This document shows, in pieces, positions 7,120-14,181 of a stretch of DNA of 17,342 nucleotides. Origin of the DNA: Bacillota bacterium (lineage in GTDB: Bacteria > Bacillota > Dethiobacteria > DTU022). Numbering within the stretch: position 1 is the stretch's first letter; the number at the start of each line of letters is the position of its first letter. The stretch spans positions 1-17,342 of the forward strand of contig JAAZIG010000135.1 of the NCBI GenBank assembly GCA_012510325.1, read 5' to 3'. The notes under the pieces were generated by a model that searched no databases, was not told the origin of the DNA, and saw only the letters and a list, made by a program, of their open reading frames with translations. A program made the position numbers and the translations under genes.

Positions 7120-7149
7120 GCGGCCGCCATCAACTGCACGGCCGGCCGC
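7120..7149 (-). promoter_or_regulatory. GC-rich hairpin between rnfA and rnfB
   Basis: On the transcript GCGGCCG (7149-7143) can pair with CGGCCGC (7126-7120) over a 16-nt loop. Both arms lie within longer palindromes: CGGCCGGCCG at 7139-7148 and the perfect 12-bp TGGCGGCCGCCA at 7118-7129. The structure is about 18 nt upstream of the weakly initiated rnfB. No U-run follows, so it is not a terminator. Confidence 0.45.
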
Positions 7150-7151
7150 TG

Positions 7152-7733
7152 TTAAAAAGTAAGCATCCCCTTGAACCCCATGAAAGCCAGCGAAAGGATC
7201 CCCGCTGTAATCAAAGTGATGGCGGTCCCCTGCAGCGCCTCGGGCACCCTGGTCAGATCAAGCCTTTCCCTGATTCCGGACATGATCACCAGAGCCATCC
7301 AGAAACCGAGGGAAGCGGCGATCCCGAAGACCACCGACTCGAGCAGGGAGAACTCCTGCCGCACCGCCAGAAGCGCCACCGCGAGGACGGCGCAGTTGGT
7401 CGTGATGAGCGGCAGATAGATCCCCAGCCCCTGATAAAGGGTGGGGCTGGCTTTTCTCAAAAAGGTCTCCACCAGCTGAACCAGGCCGGCGATGACCAGG
7501 ATGAAGGTGACCAGCTGGAGAAAGACCAGCCCCAGCGGCACCAACACATAGTAATGGATCAGCCAGGTCACCAGTGTGGCCAAAGTGATCACAAAGACCA
7601 CCGCCATCCCCATCCCCATGGCGGTCTCCATCTTGCGGGATACTCCCAGAAAAGGACAGATCCCGAAAAAACGCTGCAGGACAAAATTGTCCACGAGGAT
7701 ATAGATAAACAAAATTGAAATCAGCTTTTCCAT
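7152..7733 (-). CDS. rnfA: Rnf complex membrane subunit RnfA
   Basis: 193 codons, the standard RnfA length, with six predicted membrane segments. Signature sequences: DNFVLQRFFGICPFLGVSRK near the N-terminus and the LITTNCAVL segment in the middle, both conserved across RnfA/NqrE with the membrane cysteines that bind an iron-sulfur centre between RnfA and RnfE. It pairs with RnfE in the membrane core that couples electron flow to Na+ or H+ transport. ATG 7733 has a very strong ribosome site (GGAGGAAGG, 3-4 nt before). It follows rnfE by 30 nt. Confidence 0.97.
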   Translation of the reverse strand: MEKLISILFIYILVDNFVLQRFFGICPFLGVSRKMETAMGMGMAVVFVITLATLVTWLIHYYVLVPLGLVFLQLVTFILVIAGLVQLVETFLRKASPTLYQGLGIYLPLITTNCAVLAVALLAVRQEFSLLESVVFGIAASLGFWMALVIMSGIRERLDLTRVPEALQGTAITLITAGILSLAFMGFKGMLTF

Positions 7734-7763
7734 AGCCTTCCTCCGTTACGCATAGTCCACCGG

Positions 7764-8384
7764 TCAGTCAATCTGCAACCGCTTAAAGACAATATTGGTC
7801 AACGCCAGGAGCAGGCCGAGCACGATAAAGGCCCCGGCAGGCTGGGCAAAGATACGCATCGGCTCAAAATTCGGCCCGAAGAGCTGGACGGCGTAATTCG
7901 TCTCCGCCAGAAAAGTGCCGCTGCCGAAGATCTCCCGGACCACTGAAAGCAGGAGCAGCCCCAGGGTAAAGCCCACCCCACTGCCGATACCGTCGCAGAG
8001 GGAACGCAGCACCGGCTGCTTCCCGGCAAAAGCTTCGGCCCGGCCGAGAATAATACAGTTGACCACGATGAGAGGCACAAAAACACCCAGGGCTGCGTAC
8101 AGGGCCGGGACATAGGCCTGCAGCACCATCTCGATGATCGTCACAAAGGTAGCAATGATGACAATATAGCACGGTATGCGGACCTGCTCGGGAATATAGC
8201 GACGCAGGCTGGAGACAACCACATTGGAGCAGGTCAGCACTGCGATGACCGCCAACCCCATCCCCAGGCCGTTTTTAATGAGAACGGTAATGGCCAGAGT
8301 GGGACACATTCCCAGAACAAGGCGAAAAATAGGGTTTTCTTTGAAAATACCCCGGGTAATATCGGCCAGATAAGGATTATCCAT
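7764..8384 (-). CDS. rnfE: Rnf complex membrane subunit RnfE
   Basis: 206 codons from ATG 8384 (209 if GTG 8393 is used). Six membrane segments; conserved stretches GIFKENPIFRLVLGMCPTLA, GLGMGLAVIAVLTCSNVVVS and FVPLIVVNCIILGRAEAFA identify the RnfE/NqrD family. The paired membrane cysteines fit the RnfA-RnfE iron-sulfur site. It overlaps the end of rnfG by 8 nt. I prefer ATG 8384 because GGCGG sits 8 nt before it, while GTG 8393 has the same bases almost touching it. The family alignment begins after both, so the choice is open. Confidence 0.96.
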   Translation of the reverse strand: MDNPYLADITRGIFKENPIFRLVLGMCPTLAITVLIKNGLGMGLAVIAVLTCSNVVVSSLRRYIPEQVRIPCYIVIIATFVTIIEMVLQAYVPALYAALGVFVPLIVVNCIILGRAEAFAGKQPVLRSLCDGIGSGVGFTLGLLLLSVVREIFGSGTFLAETNYAVQLFGPNFEPMRIFAQPAGAFIVLGLLLALTNIVFKRLQID

Positions 8385-9237
8385 CACTTTCACCGCCTTC
8401 GCTGTCTTCTTCCTCGCTCAAGGCCTTCAGCAGGGCTTCCCGGACTGCGCTGACGATAGCGGCACTGCTTTCGGTGGCCCCGGTCTTCGTATCAACATCG
8501 AGCGTCTGACCTTCGATGATTTGCGGTGGAATCAACGCCACCGCTTCGGCCAGGTAGGTTGGTTTTTCGTTGTGCTCCACGATCTCGAGATCGATGATCT
8601 TGCCGCCCTCAACAGTAACGGCAACCCCGATTTCACCGCCGAACCCTTCGCCGCTGCCGCGGTAAACCCCGTCGGGGAGGGCGGCAATATCCAGAGGCGC
8701 CTCCTCCGCGAAGTCGAAGAAATTTTCCGCCGCCGCGGAGAGAAGGCGGCGCAGAGAAAGAATCATCGCCTCCGTGCTGATCGTCGCCCCGCTAATGGTG
8801 TCGACATCCTCACCCAGCTGCAGCGGATCGCGACAGTGTCTCCCCAAAAATTGGCTCTGAAACTCCGGCTTTTCGATAACATCGCCGACCCCCTGGGTTT
8901 CACTGTGCTCAACGATGCGCAGACCGAGGATGAGACCATCCCGATCCAGGGCCAGGTTGTAGCTGATCTGATCATCGTATCCCTGAACCGCGGACGAGGC
9001 CATGACCCCGAGGAGTCCGCCGGTCTTGTCGTAGACCAGATCAAAGGAATCCTCCTCCAGCTCTTTGCTCTCGTAGCGGGCCATAGCCGGAAAATATTCT
9101 TCGAGAGCGCTGCGGTAATCCTCCTCCTGTCTCTCGGCGATCACCGGAGCGGTGATCAGATCCACCCCCGCCAGGAGAGCGGCGGCCACAACGGTAACTG
9201 CGACCAGGGTTAAGACTAAACGGACCATCTCACGCAA
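8377..9237 (-). CDS. rnfG: Rnf complex FMN-binding subunit RnfG with two tandem FMN-binding domains
   Basis: 286 codons, clearly longer than the usual RnfG of about 180-210. One N-terminal membrane segment (about residues 5-24) places the rest outside. Domain 1 is the usual RnfG domain: SETQGVGDVIEKPEFQSQF and the flavinylation motif DTISGATIS with Thr152. Domain 2 (about 186-272) is an extra FMN_bind domain: DGVYRGSGEGFGGEIGVAVT, a region rich in IVEHNEKP, and a second motif DTKTGATES with Thr255. An acidic Ser/Gly tail ends the protein. In Rnf the covalent FMN carries electrons on the outer face. The TTG start (9237) overlaps rnfD by 8 nt and is supported by GGGGAGGTGA 7-8 nt before it; the ATG three codons later is too far from that site. 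Confidence 0.95.
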   Translation of the reverse strand: MREMVRLVLTLVAVTVVAAALLAGVDLITAPVIAERQEEDYRSALEEYFPAMARYESKELEEDSFDLVYDKTGGLLGVMASSAVQGYDDQISYNLALDRDGLILGLRIVEHSETQGVGDVIEKPEFQSQFLGRHCRDPLQLGEDVDTISGATISTEAMILSLRRLLSAAAENFFDFAEEAPLDIAALPDGVYRGSGEGFGGEIGVAVTVEGGKIIDLEIVEHNEKPTYLAEAVALIPPQIIEGQTLDVDTKTGATESSAAIVSAVREALLKALSEEEDSEGGESDG

Positions 9238-10195
9238 CCTGCTTCACCTCCCCAAATTTTCTGGGAATGGTGAACTTGTCAAGGAGCGGGGTCAGCGCAT
9301 TCATCGTCAGAATGGCGAAAGTGACCCCCTCCGGATAGGTCCCGAAGAGCCGGATCAACATGGTGATGAGACCGCAACCGACCCCAAAGATAAGTTTTCC
9401 CCAGGGGGTCACCGGTGAAGTAACCATATCGGTGGCCATGAACAAAGCTCCCAGGAGCACCCCGCCGGCGAGAACATGAAAAAGTCCGGTGCTAACGCTA
9501 TTCTCATAAAAACCGCCGCCGAAAAGAGTGCCCATGAGCCAGACGGTACCGATAAAGCCGCCGGGGATGCGCCAATCGATATGACCTTTATAAAGCAGCC
9601 AGAACCCTCCCAGCAGCAGGGCCAGTGCGGAAGTTTCCCCCAGGCAGCCGGCAAAATTACCGATGAGAAGCTGGTTCAAAGAGATCCCCAGCGCCTCCGC
9701 CTCGCCGGCCAGGGGGGTGGCGCCGCTCACCGCAGAGATATCAGCCATAAAATGAAACGGCTTCGGCACCGGCCAGATCGGGCCGACCAGGTGGGCCCCC
9801 CAGGAGGTTAGCAGAACCGCCCGGCCAACGAGAGCGGGATTAAAAATATTGTTGCCCACACCTCCGAAAACCTGCTTCCCGACAATGATGGCGACAACAG
9901 AGCCGATCGCCGGAATCCACCAGACGACATCGGGCGGCAGCGTCATCGCCAGAAGCAGGCCCGTCACCGCGGCGCTGCCGTCACCAAATATATTTAGCTG
10001 ACGCAGCCAAAGCGCCTCGGTCAGCATCGCTGCAAACACGGCCACGCTCATGGTGATCAGCGCCCGATAACCGAACAAAAAGATCGCCACGGCCGCCACG
10101 GGGCCGAGGGCAATTAATACATCGAGCATCACACTCTGGACGGACTGAATTGTCCGGAGATGAGGTGAAGATGAGATTACCAGTTTGCCGTTCAT
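9230..10195 (-). CDS. rnfD: Rnf complex membrane FMN subunit RnfD
   Basis: 321 codons from ATG 10195. It opens with the family's ISSSPHLR motif, then about nine or ten membrane segments. Conserved landmarks: QVFGGVGNNIFNPALVGRA (108-126), the covalent FMN motif SGATPLA with Thr160, and near the end MATDMVTSPVTPWGKLIFG and EGVTFAILTMNALTPLLD. RnfD carries covalent FMN and passes electrons towards RnfG and the ion-translocating core. I placed the start at 10195 rather than at the longer open frame from 10330, because GGGGAGTG lies about 7 nt upstream and the extra 45 codons would overlap rnfC without homology. The gap to rnfC is 29 nt; the stop overlaps rnfG. Confidence 0.96.
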   Translation of the reverse strand: MNGKLVISSSPHLRTIQSVQSVMLDVLIALGPVAAVAIFLFGYRALITMSVAVFAAMLTEALWLRQLNIFGDGSAAVTGLLLAMTLPPDVVWWIPAIGSVVAIIVGKQVFGGVGNNIFNPALVGRAVLLTSWGAHLVGPIWPVPKPFHFMADISAVSGATPLAGEAEALGISLNQLLIGNFAGCLGETSALALLLGGFWLLYKGHIDWRIPGGFIGTVWLMGTLFGGGFYENSVSTGLFHVLAGGVLLGALFMATDMVTSPVTPWGKLIFGVGCGLITMLIRLFGTYPEGVTFAILTMNALTPLLDKFTIPRKFGEVKQVA

Positions 10196-10224
10196 ATGAT
10201 CACTCCCCTTCCGAAGGCGCTGGT

Positions 10225-11544
10225 CTATCTTTTGCGCCGGCTCAGCACTTCCGCTTTGGCAATTCTGATCCACTGGGTCAAAGGTATCCGGGCCGGACAG
10301 ATGTAGGTGCAGCAGCCGCATTCGATACAATCAGCCGCATGAAGCCTCTCCGCCCGGTCAAACTGTTCGAACTCCGCCGCCCGGGCAATGAAAGTGGGCA
10401 CCAGGTTGATGGGGCAGACCTCGACACAGCGGGCACAACGGATACAGGTACTGCTCTCATAAAGATCCACCTCTTCGGCAGTAAGAGCGACAATACCTGA
10501 AGTCCCTTTTATTACCGGAAGATCCGCAGTCGGTTGGGCCAACCCCATCATCGGGCCGCCGACAATCAGCTTGCGGGTCTCTTCCTTCAAGCCGCCGCAT
10601 AGCTCGAGCAGATCGCCGACCAGCGTGCCCACCCGCACCAGCAGATTGGCCGGACGGCCAACCCCCTCACCGGTCACGGTAACGACCCGCTCGATGAGCG
10701 GTTTGCCTTTTTTGAGAGCGTCGGCCACCGCCACGGCGGTGCCCGTATTGTGGTTGACCACGCCCACGTCAAGGGGCAACCCTCCCGAGGGAACCCGGCG
10801 CCGGGTGACCACCTCGATCAACATTTTTTCCGCACCCTGAGGGTACTTCGTTTTGAGGGGAACAACAGCGATCGCCGCTCTCTCTCCGACAGCCTGCTTC
10901 ATCACTCTGACGGCATCGGCCTTGTTGTCTTCGATCCCGATAATCCCCTTTTCCGCCCCCAGAACCTTCATCATTATCTCCAGGCCGAAGACAATTTCAT
11001 CCGGCCTCTCCAACATGAGGCGGTGATCCGCCGTCAGATAGGGCTCACACTCCGCCCCGTTGATGATCACCGTATCGATGATCTTCCCCTCCGGCGGCGC
11101 CAGCTTAACATGAGCCGGAAAGGTCGCCCCGCCCATTCCGACAATGCCGGCCTCGCGGATGAGAGCGCGCAGCTCCTCCGGTGTGCACCCCTCCGGGTTC
11201 TCCACAGGCCGGATCGCTTCATCCCAGTTGTCCTCGCCGTCGCTCTCAATGGTGATCGCCTCCACCTGACGGCCGAGGCAGTGGTTGTAGGGACCGATGG
11301 CGGTAACTTCACCGGAGATGGCGGCATGTACCGGTGCGGAAACAAAGCTCTCACTCTGACCGATCTTCTGGCCGGTTTTAACGTGATCGCCAATCTCGAC
11401 GAGCGGTTCGCAGGGAGCACCGATATGTTGCTGAAGTGGAATGACCACTTTTTCTGGAAGTGGGGCAGCGGTAATTGCCAGGGAAGATGTCAACTCTTTA
11501 CGGTATTCCGGGTGAACGCCTCCTTTGAAAAATGCCACACCCAT
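10225..11544 (-). CDS. rnfC: Rnf complex NADH-interacting subunit RnfC
   Basis: 439 codons, the normal size for clostridial RnfC. Domains: N-terminal beta-barrel region (about 1-125), a Complex I 51-kDa-like nucleotide/FMN domain with GIVGMGGATFPAHVK (133-147), INGAECEPYL (161-170) and the PSGGLPLDVGVV block, a SLBB-like segment (about 285-345), then two 4Fe-4S motifs, C367/C370/C373/C377 and C406/C409/C412/C416. It is the peripheral subunit that reduces NAD+ or oxidises NADH. First gene of rnfCDGEAB, 116 nt after the radical SAM gene. ATG 11544 with AAGGGGTGAG about 11 nt before it. An AT-rich stretch upstream may hold a promoter. Confidence 0.97.
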   Translation of the reverse strand: MGVAFFKGGVHPEYRKELTSSLAITAAPLPEKVVIPLQQHIGAPCEPLVEIGDHVKTGQKIGQSESFVSAPVHAAISGEVTAIGPYNHCLGRQVEAITIESDGEDNWDEAIRPVENPEGCTPEELRALIREAGIVGMGGATFPAHVKLAPPEGKIIDTVIINGAECEPYLTADHRLMLERPDEIVFGLEIMMKVLGAEKGIIGIEDNKADAVRVMKQAVGERAAIAVVPLKTKYPQGAEKMLIEVVTRRRVPSGGLPLDVGVVNHNTGTAVAVADALKKGKPLIERVVTVTGEGVGRPANLLVRVGTLVGDLLELCGGLKEETRKLIVGGPMMGLAQPTADLPVIKGTSGIVALTAEEVDLYESSTCIRCARCVEVCPINLVPTFIARAAEFEQFDRAERLHAADCIECGCCTYICPARIPLTQWIRIAKAEVLSRRKR

Positions 11545-11585
11545 ACTGAAAAGCTCACCCCTTTTCTATGAGGTCAAACTGACCA

Positions 11586-11627
11586 AATAAATTACACAAT
11601 ATAACCTATCAATTCGTGAAATCTGTT
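11586..11627 (-). promoter_or_regulatory. AT-rich candidate promoter region for rnf
   Basis: The gap between the radical SAM gene and rnfC has an AT-rich block containing TTGATA (11612-11607), TATATT (11603-11598) and TGTAAT just after. These hexamers are not correctly spaced with each other, so I cannot fix a -35/-10 pair. It contrasts sharply with the GC-rich surroundings and is the likely place for an rnf promoter if there is one. Confidence 0.3.
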
Positions 11628-11630
11628 CCT

Positions 11631-11654
11631 TTTCCTGCCGGCATCAGCAGGAAA
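11631..11654 (-). other. Hairpin after the radical SAM gene
   Basis: TTTCCTGC (11631-11638) and GCAGGAAA (11647-11654) form a perfect 8-bp stem with an 8-nt loop, starting 6 nt after the stop codon. On the minus transcript it is followed by AGGAAC rather than a U-run, so termination would be inefficient at best and readthrough into rnfC is plausible. Confidence 0.45.
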
Positions 11655-11660
11655 GACGCA

Positions 11661-12572
11661 TTACAGCAGCTGAAACCCGGGACCGCACTCTCTGGCCGCA
11701 GCCAGAGCCTCCAAATATTCTCGCCGGGTGATGCGGCGGTTGATCTCGGGGTAACGGTCGGTCAGGTAGGCGGGGCGGTACTGCTCCATGATGTTGATCC
11801 GACTGTGGGGCGAAATCCGGCGGGCGATGAACTCCATCACCCCCGCCGTGCCGGCGGCATCGCCGGGCATAACCAGGTGACGGATGAGCAACCCTTTCTG
11901 GGCCACTCCGCTCTCATCCACCTCCAGATCACCGCTCTGGCGGTGCATCTCCTGCAGCGCTTCCCGGGCAATCCGGGGGTAATCGCCGACCTGGGAATAT
12001 TTTCGGGCCTTCTGCTCATCACTGTACTTAAAATCAGGCATATAGATATCGACAATCCCGTCGAGGAGGCGCAGAGCCTCGAGCCGCTCGTAGCCTCCGC
12101 AATTGTACACCAGCGGCAGCTGCAACCCCGCACCTGCGGCAATGGCCAACGCCTCGACGATCTGCGGCAGGTAATGGGTGGGGGTGACCAGGTTGATATT
12201 CTCGCAACCCCTTCTCTGCAACTCGAGCATGATCCCGGCCAGTTCGGCAGCGGTGGCTGTCTCTTTGACCAGCCCCCGGCTGATCTCGAAATTCTGACAG
12301 AAGACGCAGTGCAGGCTGCAAAAGGCGAAGAAGATCGTCCCCGAGCCTCCGCGACCGACAAGGGGGCGCTCCTCACCGTAGTGGGGGCCAAAGCTTGAAA
12401 TTTCCGCCTCTTTCCCCGCGCCGCATTCACCGCGTTCCCCGGACAGCCGCAGAGCGCCGCATTCCCTCGGGCAAAGCCGGCAGGGCTCCAGTAACCGCTG
12501 CAGCTCTTCCACCCGTGAGCGCAGTTCGCCTTTTTCTAAAAGTTCACAGTAACTGATTATTTCCCCCTCCAC
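11661..12572 (-). CDS. PflX-like radical SAM protein (COG1313 family)
   Basis: 303 codons. The N-terminal cysteine block C31, C34, C38, C50 (CRLCPRECGALRLSGERGEC) is followed by FGPHYGEERPLVGRGGSGTIF and the radical SAM motif CX3CX2C at C85, C89, C92 (CSLHCVFCQN). Downstream blocks NLVTPTHYLPQI, YNCGGYERLEALRLLDGIVDIYMPDFKY and RHLVMPGDAAG match the family of 'uncharacterised Fe-S protein PflX', related to glycyl-radical-enzyme activases. No target is known for this family, and no glycyl radical enzyme is visible here. The GTG start at 12572 has GGAG 4 nt before it and AGGAG 13 nt before it; a strong promoter lies 21 nt upstream. Its position directly before rnfC suggests co-transcription but does not show a role in Rnf. 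Confidence 0.85.
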   Translation of the reverse strand: MEGEIISYCELLEKGELRSRVEELQRLLEPCRLCPRECGALRLSGERGECGAGKEAEISSFGPHYGEERPLVGRGGSGTIFFAFCSLHCVFCQNFEISRGLVKETATAAELAGIMLELQRRGCENINLVTPTHYLPQIVEALAIAAGAGLQLPLVYNCGGYERLEALRLLDGIVDIYMPDFKYSDEQKARKYSQVGDYPRIAREALQEMHRQSGDLEVDESGVAQKGLLIRHLVMPGDAAGTAGVMEFIARRISPHSRINIMEQYRPAYLTDRYPEINRRITRREYLEALAAARECGPGFQLL

Positions 12573-12592
12573 CTCGCTCCGCCGTCTCCTAA

Positions 12593-12621
12593 ATTATGCC
12601 ATAGGGCCCCCGATTGATCAA
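12593..12621 (-). promoter_or_regulatory. Sigma-A-type promoter of the radical SAM gene (and possibly rnf)
   Basis: TTGATC (12621-12616) and CATAAT (12598-12593) are 17 nt apart on the minus strand, and TGG precedes the -10 as an extended element. Start of transcription would fall near 12586, about 14 nt before the GTG start. Confidence 0.75.
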
Positions 12622-12624
12622 GAC

Positions 12625-12638
12625 CGTTTGCCCAAACG
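12625..12638. promoter_or_regulatory. Dyad next to the -35: possible operator or activator site
   Basis: CGTTTG (12625-12630) and CAAACG (12633-12638) form a perfect 6-bp inverted repeat with a 2-nt centre, ending 4 nt from the -35 hexamer. A two-base loop cannot form an RNA hairpin well, and the site lies upstream of transcription start, so protein binding is the likelier reading. Confidence 0.4.
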
Positions 12639-12790
12639 AGAAAACAGAAAAGCCCCTGAAAGAAAAGAAAGGACAGCGCAGCGCACCGGGCCGCTCTTCC
12701 CGCTTTTTCAACGTAAAACCCTCTCACATTAAAATGATCTCCCCCGGGCTAATATTATGAGAGCGCTCCGCTGATCATGCTATCTGAGAA

Positions 12791-12812
12791 GCCGGGACAA
12801 CAGCTGTCCGGC
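12791..12812 (-). terminator. Weak terminator-like hairpin after folC
   Basis: On the transcript GCCGGACA (12812-12805) pairs with TGTCCCGGC (12799-12791), with one bulged C and a 5-nt loop, starting 14 nt after the folC stop. It is followed by TTCTC only, so it is a poor intrinsic terminator, but it fits the end of the valS-folC unit. The rest of the gap (12639-12790) holds AT-rich patches and a purine-rich run but no gene I can support. Confidence 0.4.
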
Positions 12813-12825
12813 GACCGGCAAAGGG

Positions 12826-14178
12826 CTAATCTCGCTCCCCTTGTCTGGCGGCAAGGCGCGCCTCGCTGACCGTATAAAAAGATCCCGTCACCAGAACAGC
12901 ATCCTCGGCACCGGCCATAGCCAAAGCCCTTTTCAGGGCGCCCTCCACCTTTTCCTCCACGAGCACCTTCCCGGAGAAACGACTCTTCACGGTGGCGGCA
13001 AGCGCCTCCGGTGCGGCGGAGCGGGGCAGCTCCGGCCTGGTCACGATAACTGTATCGGCCAGGGGAAGGATGAAATCGAGCATCGACCAATCCTTGTCCG
13101 CCATCACCCCGATAACCGCGATCAGGCGGCGGTAGCTGAAATATTCAGGGAGCGCAGCCGCCAGCCCCTCCATCGCCGCCGGGTTGTGGGCACCGTCCAG
13201 GATCAGAAGCGGCCTCTTCCCGATGAGCTCAAGGCGGGCCGGCCACACCGTCTTGGCCAAGCCCCGGCGGAGCTCCTCTTCGGAGAAAGGAAAACCGCGC
13301 CCGGCGAGGAGCTCCAGAGCGGCGACGGCGACGGCGGCGTTGGCAATCTGGTGGCGCCCCCGCAAAGGGATCTGCAGCTCCCGGTAAGAGCGGGCAAAAC
13401 CGCGGTAATCAAGAAACTGCCCGTCAGACTCGATCCTTCTCAGTTCGCCAAAAGCGGTGTTTCCCTCCGCCGGGGTGCTCACCCCGGCGGGAAAAGCGTA
13501 GAGCAGGGGCGAACCCCGTTCCCGGCAGAGCTCCGCGATCACCCGCTGTGCTCTCTCGTCGGCAGCCCCGGTGAGCACCGGAACGGCAGCCTTGATGATG
13601 CCGCCCTTTTCGCCGGCCACCTCTTCCACCGTCCCCCCCAGCACATCGGTGTGATCCAGACTGATATTGGTGATGACGCTGACCAGCGGCTTGACCACAT
13701 TGGTCGCATCGAGACGCCCGCCCAGCCCCACCTCCAAAACAACCAGATCGGGCTTCTCGCCGGCGAAATAGGTCAGCGCCAGCGCCGTGACCACCTCGAA
13801 TTCCGTCATCTGGCCGAGCCGCTCATCCTCGCCGATCTTTTCGACGAGGGGGCGAACGCGCTCGACGAGCTCGACGAGCCTCCCGCTGCTGATATCAAGG
13901 CCGTTGATACTCATCCGATTGGTGAAAGCCTGAATATAAGGTGAAGTAAACAGGGCGGTGCGGTAGCCCGACTCCTGCAGCACTGCGGCGATCATCGAGG
14001 CAACAGAACCCTTGCCGTTGGTCCCGCCGATATGGATATAGTTCAACTGTTCCTGGGGATTGCCCAGTAAAGAGAGCAGCGCTTCGATCCGCTGCAGGCC
14101 CTGTTTCATGCCAAAACGGCCGATACTGTGGATCCATTCAAGGGCACGCCCGTAGGCCGCCTCTGTCTGATGCGACAT
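12826..14178 (-). CDS. folC: Folylpolyglutamate synthase / dihydrofolate synthase
   Basis: 450 codons, normal for FolC. Mur-ligase-fold motifs in order: P-loop GGTNGKGS (51-58), MTEFEVVTALA, EVGLGGRLDATN, TNISLDHTDVLG, GRHQIANAAVA, LDGAHNPAA and GVMADKDW, ending GSFYTVSEAR. It is an ATP-dependent cytoplasmic ligase that adds glutamate to folates, and in many bacteria also makes dihydrofolate from dihydropteroate. Start ATG 14178 lies 3 nt after the valS stop, with AGGAG inside the end of valS, so the two are co-translated; valS-folC order is conserved in Bacillota. Whether it is bifunctional cannot be told from sequence. Confidence 0.96.
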   Translation of the reverse strand: MSHQTEAAYGRALEWIHSIGRFGMKQGLQRIEALLSLLGNPQEQLNYIHIGGTNGKGSVASMIAAVLQESGYRTALFTSPYIQAFTNRMSINGLDISSGRLVELVERVRPLVEKIGEDERLGQMTEFEVVTALALTYFAGEKPDLVVLEVGLGGRLDATNVVKPLVSVITNISLDHTDVLGGTVEEVAGEKGGIIKAAVPVLTGAADERAQRVIAELCRERGSPLLYAFPAGVSTPAEGNTAFGELRRIESDGQFLDYRGFARSYRELQIPLRGRHQIANAAVAVAALELLAGRGFPFSEEELRRGLAKTVWPARLELIGKRPLLILDGAHNPAAMEGLAAALPEYFSYRRLIAVIGVMADKDWSMLDFILPLADTVIVTRPELPRSAAPEALAATVKSRFSGKVLVEEKVEGALKRALAMAGAEDAVLVTGSFYTVSEARLAARQGERD

Positions 14179-14181
14179 CTG

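Noticed and set aside
10196..10330. 45-codon N-terminal extension of RnfD
   Set aside because: It lies within the end of rnfC out of frame; the true RnfD start motif (NGKLVISSSPHLR) follows ATG 10195 with its ribosome site.
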